Positions 42,753-48,659 of a stretch of 64,000 nucleotides of DNA are shown here, in pieces (within the stretch, counting starts at the first letter, position 1; every line of letters starts with the position of its first letter). The stretch is from contig JAZTWP010000006.1 in assembly GCA_045636025.1 (NCBI GenBank), forward strand, positions 1-64,000, written 5' to 3'. The stretch comes from UBA1081 sp045636025 (GTDB lineage Bacteria; Bacillota; Clostridia; Oscillospirales; Acutalibacteraceae). The notes under the pieces are model-generated. The model searched no databases and was not told the DNA's origin. It saw only the letters and a list, made by a program, of their open reading frames with translations. Both the position numbers and the translations under genes were made by a program.

Positions 42753-42948
42753 TATTTAGTGTTCCTTTCTTTTCCTTTATTTTATGTCTTTATTATAGCA
42801 TATTAAATGTACGATAAAACGGACTCTTTTTGCATACGATGAGATTATTGGTTAGCTGAATATGCTTTAAATGTAAAAATGAAAGTGTGATATTCTATTG
42901 ATAATGTTTTTTCAAAAACTATAAGGAATAAATATTGATTTTAGTGCA
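42753..42948. other. Non-coding right end of the element
   Basis: AT-rich with no gene on either strand. Together with 42972-43076 it forms the 320-base right end, holding the repeat pair at 42949-42971 and attR. Confidence 0.5.
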
Positions 42949-42971
42949 TCGGAGCAAAAACGGAACAAAAA
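42949..42971 (+). repeat. Putative integrase arm-type sites, right end
   Basis: TCGGAGCAA, three bases, then CGGAACAAAAA, the same pattern, spacing and orientation as at 32431-32453. Confidence 0.55.
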
Positions 42972-43076
42972 CAGATGTCTTTTTCTGTTGTAATAATCAT
43001 TTGAATATGGAATTCCCAAGGGAAGGTTGGGAGAAATAAATCGTTGAAAAAACGCTATTTATAGTCAATCCTCGCC

Positions 43077-43099
43077 TTCAAGTCCCGTCTCTCGCACCA
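43077..43099 (+). repeat. attR core
   Basis: 23 bases identical to the tRNA-Leu 3' end (32225-32247). A further copy of 22 of these bases is at 43226-43247. Confidence 0.88.
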
Positions 43100-43213
43100 G
43101 GACTGAGCAATAGCTCAGTCTTTTTTTTATGCAAAAATTCAGGAATTTTAAGATGCAGGGACTTGAACCCGTACTCGGCGAAGCCGAACAAAATCGTTGC
43201 CGACGGCAAAGCG
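43078..43213 (+). repeat. Direct repeat unit 1 (tRNA 3' end plus terminator)
   Basis: A unit of about 135 bp: tRNA-Leu 3' fragment, terminator, then a stretch ending CGGCAAAGCG. Near 43158-43174 it contains a 17-base inverted copy of the tRNA T-arm (32218-32234). It is repeated at 43226-43360 with a few changes, the two separated by 12 bases. Confidence 0.9.
43101..43128 (+). terminator. Original tRNA-Leu terminator, displaced
   Basis: GACTGAGC-AATA-GCTCAGTC then TTTTTTTT, directly after attR. Confidence 0.88.
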
Positions 43214-43225
43214 GAGCGCCAGCCG

Positions 43226-43360
43226 TCAAGTCCCGTCTCTCGCACCAGGACTGAGCAATAGCTCAGTCTTTTTTTATGCAAAAATTCAGGAATTTTAAGA
43301 TGCAGGGACTTAAATCTGCCCTCGGTGAAGCCGAACAAAATCGTTGCCGACGGCAAAGCG
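43226..43360 (+). repeat. Direct repeat unit 2
   Basis: A second copy of the 43078-43213 unit. The tRNA 3' end and terminator are conserved, while the inverted T-arm region has drifted (GGGACTTAAATCTGCCC). Confidence 0.9.
43249..43275 (+). terminator. Duplicate tRNA-Leu terminator
   Basis: GACTGAGC-AATA-GCTCAGTC then TTTTTTT, in repeat unit 2. Confidence 0.85.
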
Positions 43361-43389
43361 TTGATTTTTGCATGAGAATATGATACAAT
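43361..43389 (+). promoter_or_regulatory. Promoter of the 105-aa gene
   Basis: TTGATT (43361-43366), 17-bp spacer and TACAAT (43384-43389), starting exactly where repeat unit 2 ends. Confidence 0.6.
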
Positions 43390-43412
43390 ACCAATGAAAG
43401 AGGGGGTCAGTT

Positions 43413-43730
43413 ATGATTGAAAATAAGATATGCAATCTATCGGTATTGTTTGTCGAGCAACCTCAAAATTATGGATGTCGTGGAGATTATTATTTTTGGG
43501 ATCATTTGGAACAGTATTTTCAGAAACACCCTGAGCTGACAGAAAGAAAAGATATTGAAGAAACAATAAAATTGGAATTCAAAAAAATGTCAGGTGTTGA
43601 GCTGACAACAGATACAATGCCGTGTGTGCAGGAATTAGCACATGGCGGTATGTCTTCCGGTTATCTGAGTGGCAATTTTTGGTTGAATACTGCAATTCCA
43701 TTATTGCAAGAGCGTTTTGATGAACTATAG
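43413..43730 (+). CDS. Hypothetical protein, 105 aa
   Basis: A soluble protein with no recognised family. Notable stretches are QPQNYGCRGDYYFWDHLEQY near residue 17 and ELAHGGMSSGYLSGNFW near residue 73. The ATG follows SD AGAGGGGG. It lies between the repeat units and a third copy of the GACTGAGC/GCTCAGTC terminator (43791-43815), so this segment may itself be an old insertion next to the tRNA. Confidence 0.65.
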   Translation: MIENKICNLSVLFVEQPQNYGCRGDYYFWDHLEQYFQKHPELTERKDIEETIKLEFKKMSGVELTTDTMPCVQELAHGGMSSGYLSGNFWLNTAIPLLQERFDEL

Positions 43731-43790
43731 AACAATAAACATATTGTTCTGTTGGTGTACGTATATTACTTTTGGTTGTTTTTTTTGCTG

Positions 43791-43815
43791 GACTGAGCTT
43801 TGGCTCAGTCTTTTT
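43791..43815 (+). terminator. Third GACTGAGC-type terminator
   Basis: GACTGAGC-TTTG-GCTCAGTC then TTTTT. It has the same stem as the two tRNA-Leu terminators at 43101 and 43249, with a different loop. Confidence 0.85.
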
Positions 43816-43837
43816 CTTTTATCATTCTTTCATAGTA

Positions 43838-43866
43838 TTGATTTTTTTTATATTAAAATATATAAT
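43838..43866 (+). promoter_or_regulatory. Promoter of the acyltransferase-like gene
   Basis: TTGATT (43838-43843), 17-bp spacer and TATAAT (43861-43866), 28 bases before the ATG. Confidence 0.7.
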
Positions 43867-43894
43867 TATTTAAGTACAAGAAACAGGTGAGAAA

Positions 43895-45409
43895 ATGAAA
43901 AAATATGAATGGATGAAAAATGATACAGTTTCGATAATGTTCTCTGCCGTTGACAGCAGAAAGACATCAAGACTGTTCAGAATATCAGCAATTTTTAAGA
44001 ATGAAGAAGTCGATCCTGACAGACTCAGAGAAGCTGTAAGAATCGCAATGCAGAGATATCCGTTATATCTTCACAGAAACACAAAAGGCTTTTTCTGGAC
44101 ATATCTTGAAAAGGCTGAGGGCTTACCTCCCGTGCTTCCTGAAGAGTATCGTCCCGCACAGCTCAGAAGACTCGGTAATGACGGTGAACCCGAAATCGTT
44201 TTTCTTTATTATAAACGCAGATTGTCCATTGAAACAACGCACGTGCTTGGTGACGGTGGTGGTATAAATGAGCTGCTTAAAACAGTTGTTGCTCATTATA
44301 TGATTCTCGGCGGTGCAGACAGAAAGCTGTTTGAGGGTATACGTTTCGGTGATGAAAAACCCTCTGCAACCGAGTTTGAAGACCCCTTCGGAAGATATGC
44401 AAACAATGAAAAGCTTCCCAAGCTCAAGAGGGACCGTTCTTACAGAATTCCTTATACATATGATAAGAATTATCAGAATCATATTTCAGGACTTGTTGAT
44501 ATCAATGAAATAAAGCCTCTGAGCAAGGAAAGAGGAATAACAATAGGCGAATTCCTTGCTGCAGGTATTATTCTTGCAATTATCAGAACAGCAAAAAAGC
44601 CCATTGAAGAAACAATTATAGTTGATGTGCCCGTTAATATCAGAAACATCTTCCCCTCTGATACGGTACGCAATTTCACATCTTCAATTCCTCTTCAGTT
44701 CAGACCTGACGGCCGTACAGATTATACATTTGACGAGATTTCAGGCATTATAAAAGGTCAGCTTGCAGAAATAAACACAAAAGAAACACAGCAGGCTTTC
44801 ATCAACTCAAATTATGCTCTGACTCAGAAGAAAATTCTTCAGGTTGTGCCTTATTTCATCAAGAAACCTGTGCTCAATATGATGCAGAAAAAGTCTCATA
44901 CAAAAGAAATGACAATTATTATGTCAAACATCGGCAACATAAGTGTGCCTCAGGTTATGAGTGAGAGTATTGAGCGTTTTGAAGTAGTCAGCGGTGACGC
45001 AAGAGTCTATGATATGCCGATGTTCTTTTATATTATGTCAATGAACGGATATATGAACATCACATTCGGTCTCAGCGGTAAAGACCGTGAATTGTGCAGA
45101 GAATATTTCAGAATTCTTTCATCAATGGGTGTTGACGTGAGAATTGAAAGTTCTATGGAAAACGGAATTGAAGAGAATACTGAAATTGCACCCAAGAAGT
45201 GCGGTAAATGCGGTGTACGTATAGGTGAAGAGTATTCACGCTGTCCCTTGTGTGACAGCAAGGCAGAAAAAGGCGATGCGGAAGATAAATATTTCAAAAC
45301 AGCACTTTTCCCTCAGCCTTATAAAGAGTTCAGACACAGAAGATGCCGCAAAAAGAATTTTGTTATTTCAAAAGAGCGGCTTAAAGCATACTTTCTTTTG
45401 GAGCCTTAA
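43895..45409 (+). CDS. Condensation/alcohol-acetyltransferase-like protein with C-terminal zinc ribbon
   Basis: 504 aa. Residues 1-430 have the CoA-dependent acyltransferase/condensation fold. The active-site HxxxDG is THVLGDGGGINEL near residue 115-127 (His present, Asp-Gly present). A zinc ribbon follows near residues 433-453 (CGKCGVRIGEEYSRCPLC), and the protein ends after a short basic tail. In related Clostridia an acyltransferase of this kind is followed by a separate zinc-ribbon membrane protein. The tail here (FPQPYKEFRHRRCRKK) looks like the beginning of such a partner, so the gene may be a fusion with a truncated partner. SD CAGGTGAG. The substrate is unknown. Confidence 0.75.
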   Translation: MKKYEWMKNDTVSIMFSAVDSRKTSRLFRISAIFKNEEVDPDRLREAVRIAMQRYPLYLHRNTKGFFWTYLEKAEGLPPVLPEEYRPAQLRRLGNDGEPEIVFLYYKRRLSIETTHVLGDGGGINELLKTVVAHYMILGGADRKLFEGIRFGDEKPSATEFEDPFGRYANNEKLPKLKRDRSYRIPYTYDKNYQNHISGLVDINEIKPLSKERGITIGEFLAAGIILAIIRTAKKPIEETIIVDVPVNIRNIFPSDTVRNFTSSIPLQFRPDGRTDYTFDEISGIIKGQLAEINTKETQQAFINSNYALTQKKILQVVPYFIKKPVLNMMQKKSHTKEMTIIMSNIGNISVPQVMSESIERFEVVSGDARVYDMPMFFYIMSMNGYMNITFGLSGKDRELCREYFRILSSMGVDVRIESSMENGIEENTEIAPKKCGKCGVRIGEEYSRCPLCDSKAEKGDAEDKYFKTALFPQPYKEFRHRRCRKKNFVISKERLKAYFLLEP

Positions 45410-45440
45410 AAGCTCAATTAAAATACAGGAGTGAAAACTT

Positions 45441-46382
45441 ATGCATTTACTTAAAATTGACAAAAATCATTATCAGGGTCAGGCTGACCCCTTTATTATG
45501 AAAAGCAGCGGCAGATATTATATCTATGTAACAGGTCACGATGCTGTTTATGCTTACCATTCTGACAAACTTTTTGAAGGCTGGGAATTCCACGGTAAAG
45601 TGCTTACAAAGGAAGGTCACGATTCTTTCTGGGCACCCAGCGTAATTGAGCTTGACGGCAAATTCTATATGTATAATTCAATTGAAATTTATGATGATAC
45701 ACCCGACCAGGGTGGTCACAGAGGTGCAATGCACGTAAGTGTTGCAGACAATCCTCTCGGACCCTTTGAAAACCCCACCAGAATTCTTCATCCTTTCTCA
45801 ATTGACTCTCACATTGTGCAGAATGAAGCAGGACTTTTCCTTTTCTACTCTGCAAATAAGTTTGACGGTGAAAGAATCGGCACTTGCATTTATGTTGACA
45901 GAATGCTGGATCCCTTTACTCCCGAGGGTAAACCCGTGCTTGTGGTTGAGCCTACTCTTGATGAAGATATTTATCAGAGAGACAGATATAAAGAAGGTCA
46001 GCACTGGCATACAATTGAAGGTGCTTGTTATTTCAGAGAGGGTGACTGGCATTATCTTATGTACTCAGGTAACTGCTTCACCACTCCCACATATTACATC
46101 GGTTATGCAAGAGCAAAGACAGATGAAACAGACCTTACAAAGATAAAGTTTGAAAAATATCCCGATGAAAATACTTATCATCCCGTACTTAAGGCAAATG
46201 AGTTTGAAGAGGGTACAGGTCATCACTCAATGATTAAGGAAGACGGTCAGTGGTATGCAGTTTATCACGCAAGAGATTACGGTGATACTCTCAATGCCTT
46301 TGATGCAAGAAATGCAAGAATCTGCAAACTCAATATTGAAGACGGAATTATTACTGCTGAAAGATATGAAGACCATATCTGA
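45441..46382 (+). CDS. Glycoside hydrolase family 43 protein
   Basis: 313 aa five-bladed propeller. The catalytic base Asp is in GQADPFIMKSSG near residue 16, the pKa-modulating Asp in SIDSHIV near residue 117, and the acid Glu in HTIEGACYF near residue 194. There is no signal peptide, so it works on imported arabino- or xylo-oligosaccharides. A second GH43 gene follows after 13 bases and a MIF-like gene after that, forming one transcript ended by the terminator at 47656. SD CAGGAGTG. Substrate (arabinan or xylan) is not resolved. Confidence 0.93.
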   Translation: MHLLKIDKNHYQGQADPFIMKSSGRYYIYVTGHDAVYAYHSDKLFEGWEFHGKVLTKEGHDSFWAPSVIELDGKFYMYNSIEIYDDTPDQGGHRGAMHVSVADNPLGPFENPTRILHPFSIDSHIVQNEAGLFLFYSANKFDGERIGTCIYVDRMLDPFTPEGKPVLVVEPTLDEDIYQRDRYKEGQHWHTIEGACYFREGDWHYLMYSGNCFTTPTYYIGYARAKTDETDLTKIKFEKYPDENTYHPVLKANEFEEGTGHHSMIKEDGQWYAVYHARDYGDTLNAFDARNARICKLNIEDGIITAERYEDHI

Positions 46383-46395
46383 GAGGTGAATGCAT

Positions 46396-47274
46396 ATGCT
46401 CAAACCTAACAAGAATATTGCAAAAACATATCACGCTGACCCTGAAGCGAGAATCTATAACGGCAAGTATTATATTTATGCCACAAAATCAAGAGCTTAC
46501 AGACAGCAGCTCAACATTGACCTTTATGTAAGCGAAGACGGAGAGAACTGGAAAGAAATCAGAAACATAATTGATATGTCAACTTTTCCTTATGCCTGGC
46601 AGGCAGTCTGGGCACCGTCAATTGTTGAAAAAAACGGTAAGTATTATCTCATTTTTGCCGTTAATGATATTCAGAGTGACAATGAAGAGGGTGGTCTGCA
46701 GGTGGCAGTTTCAGATACTCCCGAAGGTCCCTTTGTGAATCACATCGGCACTCATCTTGTGGGAAATTTCATCAACGGTGCACAGCCTATTGATGCTCAT
46801 TTTTTCAAAGATGATGACGGCACGGTTTATCTTTTTTACGGCGGTTGGGGTCATTGTAACGTTGCTGTTATGAATGAGGAAATGAACGGTTTTGTGCCTT
46901 TCCCTGACGGTGAAACATTCAAGGAGATTACTCCCGAGGCGTATTGCGAAGCTCCCTGTATGTTCAGAAAAGACGGCAAATATCACTTTATGTGGTCGGC
47001 AGGCGGTTGGGGTGATGACTCTTACAGAGTGCTTACCTCAATTGTTGAAAAACCCTGGGATAAACCTCAGAATGCAGAAACAATACTGTCCTCTGATTAT
47101 GCTGTTGCAAAATCACCCGGTCACAACGGATATATTGAAGATACAGACGGTCAGTTTTATGTGGTGTATCACAGAAGACCTCTTGACCGCACAATGCGTC
47201 ATTGCAGAAGCCTTGCAATTGACAGAATGGATTTTGACGAAAACGGCAGAATCAAAAAAATTCAGATGACATAA
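46396..47274 (+). CDS. Glycoside hydrolase family 43 protein (second)
   Basis: 292 aa from the ATG at 46396, which has better spacing to SD GAGAGGTG than the ATG two codons earlier. The base Asp is in YHADPEARIY near residue 14, the second Asp in PIDAHFF near residue 134, and the acid Glu in YCEAPCMF near residue 185. It is clearly different from the first GH43 (different blade sequences), so the two probably hydrolyse different linkages. There is no signal peptide. It is co-transcribed with its neighbours. Confidence 0.93.
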   Translation: MLKPNKNIAKTYHADPEARIYNGKYYIYATKSRAYRQQLNIDLYVSEDGENWKEIRNIIDMSTFPYAWQAVWAPSIVEKNGKYYLIFAVNDIQSDNEEGGLQVAVSDTPEGPFVNHIGTHLVGNFINGAQPIDAHFFKDDDGTVYLFYGGWGHCNVAVMNEEMNGFVPFPDGETFKEITPEAYCEAPCMFRKDGKYHFMWSAGGWGDDSYRVLTSIVEKPWDKPQNAETILSSDYAVAKSPGHNGYIEDTDGQFYVVYHRRPLDRTMRHCRSLAIDRMDFDENGRIKKIQMT

Positions 47275-47287
47275 GGAGAAATGAAAA

Positions 47288-47629
47288 ATGCCTTTTATTG
47301 ATTCAAAAATTTCTGTTCCCGTAGCAGAAGATAAAAAAGAAATTATAAAATCAGAATTCGGTGCAATGATGGCTCTGATCGGCAAGTCAGAATCATATCT
47401 TATGGTCGGTATTGAAGATAATTATGACCTCTGGCTGGGCGGCAGAAAGCTTGAAAAGGGAGCTTATGTTGCAGTAAGTCTTCTCGGCAATGCACCCTCC
47501 GCATCTTACGAAAAGCTCACAGAAAGAATCTGCAGTCTTTTTGAAAAAGAACTGGGAATCAGCGGTTCATCGGTTTATGTTACCTATCACCCCGTTACAG
47601 ACTGGGGCTGGAACGGTTCAAATTTTTGA
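47288..47629 (+). CDS. MIF-like tautomerase-superfamily protein
   Basis: 113 aa. Met is followed by Pro (MPFIDSKISVPV), the catalytic Pro1 of the tautomerase superfamily. KSESYLMVGIEDNYDLW near residue 36 and DWGWNGSNF at the end match the macrophage migration inhibitory factor group. Bacterial MIF-like proteins have tautomerase activity with unknown natural substrates. Co-transcription with two GH43 genes is odd. SD AAGGAG. Confidence 0.9.
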   Translation: MPFIDSKISVPVAEDKKEIIKSEFGAMMALIGKSESYLMVGIEDNYDLWLGGRKLEKGAYVAVSLLGNAPSASYEKLTERICSLFEKELGISGSSVYVTYHPVTDWGWNGSNF

Positions 47630-47655
47630 TTTGTGTAATAAAAATCAATGCTTTT

Positions 47656-47682
47656 ACAGGTATCTTCGGATACCTGTTTTTT
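47656..47682 (+). terminator. Terminator of the GH43-MIF operon
   Basis: ACAGGTATC-TTCG-GATACCTGT with TTTTT, a UUCG tetraloop hairpin. Confidence 0.9.
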
Positions 47683-47683
47683 C

Positions 47684-47712
47684 TTTACATTTTTTGCTGT
47701 TTTATGTATAAT
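47684..47712 (+). promoter_or_regulatory. Promoter of the radical SAM gene
   Basis: TTTACA (47684-47689), 17-bp spacer and TATAAT (47707-47712). It lies inside a longer open frame, which fixes the real start at 47729. Confidence 0.78.
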
Positions 47713-47728
47713 AGTTACGGTGATTGAA

Positions 47729-48598
47729 ATGTCAGTATGTAATATCTGCCCCAGAAAATGCGGTGCAGACAGAAACAGCAGCAGAGGTGTCTGCGGTGTG
47801 GATGAAAAAATCAGAATTGCACGTGCGGCACCTCATTTCTGGGAAGAACCCTGCATTAGCGGTACGGGAGGCTCGGGAGCAATTTTCTTTTCGGGCTGTA
47901 ATATGAAATGTGAATTCTGTCAGAATTATGATATCAGCAACGGCTGTTTCGGTGCTGATATATCGGCTCAGAGGCTTTGCGAGATATACGATGAACTTAT
48001 TTATCTTGGAGTTCATAACATAAATCTTGTAACTCCCACACATTTTTCACGGGAAATTCTTAAAACTCTTGAAAAACCTCTGCCCGTGCCTGTTGTGTAC
48101 AATTCAAGCGGTTATGACAGTGTGGATACGCTGAAGCTTTTCAGCGGAAAAGTGCAGATTTATCTGCCTGATATGAAATATGCATCTGCAGACATTGCAA
48201 AAAGATATTCCCGTGCACCCGATTATCCGGAAGTGGCAAAAGAAGCAATCAGAGAGATGTTTTCTCAAGTAGGTGAATGCGTTTTTGATGAAGACGGAAT
48301 TCTTCAGAAAGGTGTTGTGATAAGGCATCTTATGTTGCCTGATGAGCTTGAAAATACTCTTGATGTTATTGATTTTGTTTCTTCTGAATTCGGTGACAAA
48401 GTCATTTTCAGCCTTATGAGTCAGTTTACGCCAAATGAAAACTGCAAGATTTCCTCTTTGCAGAAACGGATTTCTCAGCAGGAGTATGAAAAAGCCGTGG
48501 ATTATATTTATCTCTGCGGAATGGAAAATGTATATGTTCAGGATTTCTCATCTGCGGAAAAAGAATTCACACCGGACTTTGACCTGACAGGTTTATAA
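47729..48598 (+). CDS. Radical SAM protein, PflA-like
   Basis: 289 aa from the ATG at 47729 (SD GGTG), behind its own promoter. An N-terminal Cys cluster (CNICPRKC and GVCG) comes first. The radical SAM motif CxxxCxxC is in GCNMKCEFCQNYDIS near residues 60-74. The rest is the partial TIM barrel with VYNSSGYDSVDTL. Proteins of this group are annotated as glycyl-radical-enzyme activases of unknown partner; no glycyl radical enzyme is adjacent, and the real pflBA pair is 44 kb away. The function is therefore open. Confidence 0.88.
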   Translation: MSVCNICPRKCGADRNSSRGVCGVDEKIRIARAAPHFWEEPCISGTGGSGAIFFSGCNMKCEFCQNYDISNGCFGADISAQRLCEIYDELIYLGVHNINLVTPTHFSREILKTLEKPLPVPVVYNSSGYDSVDTLKLFSGKVQIYLPDMKYASADIAKRYSRAPDYPEVAKEAIREMFSQVGECVFDEDGILQKGVVIRHLMLPDELENTLDVIDFVSSEFGDKVIFSLMSQFTPNENCKISSLQKRISQQEYEKAVDYIYLCGMENVYVQDFSSAEKEFTPDFDLTGL

Positions 48599-48600
48599 TG

Positions 48601-48629
48601 TTGACAAAGAAAATCAAATTATGTATCAT
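48601..48629 (+). promoter_or_regulatory. Promoter of the GH51 gene
   Basis: TTGACA (48601-48606), 17-bp spacer and TATCAT (48624-48629), 31 bases before the ATG. Confidence 0.8.
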
Positions 48630-48659
48630 TAAATCATTAAGATACGGGAGGATAAATTT

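Larger units (their letters stand above)
32225..43099. mobile_element. tRNA-Leu integrative element with NACHT and HEPN cargo
   Basis: About 10.9 kb bounded by 23-bp direct repeats of the tRNA-Leu 3' end. The inside is visibly more AT-rich than the flanks. It holds a tyrosine integrase, a primase/helicase, paired unknown genes, small regulatory or structural genes, and defence-type genes at both ends. No capsid, terminase, portal, relaxase or type IV secretion gene is seen, so it is neither a complete prophage nor a self-transmissible ICE; a satellite or mobilisable island is more likely. The occupied site and the integrase position about 2.5 kb from attL fit integration into the T-arm. Confidence 0.88.

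Noticed and set aside
32225..43099. Calling the element a prophage or an ICE
   Set aside because: I see no capsid, portal, terminase or tail genes, and no relaxase, coupling protein or type IV secretion genes. Integrase, helicase and Mor-like genes alone do not suffice.
43078..43356. A 92-codon open frame on the minus strand across the two repeat units
   Set aside because: It is only the duplicated tRNA-3'-end/terminator unit read as protein: the frame repeats itself with the unit and runs through two terminators and the att core. It has no SD.
47729..48598. Radical SAM protein as a second activator of the pflB in this window
   Set aside because: pflA is encoded next to pflB; this protein has a different N-terminal Cys cluster and lies 44 kb away. 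Its partner is unknown.
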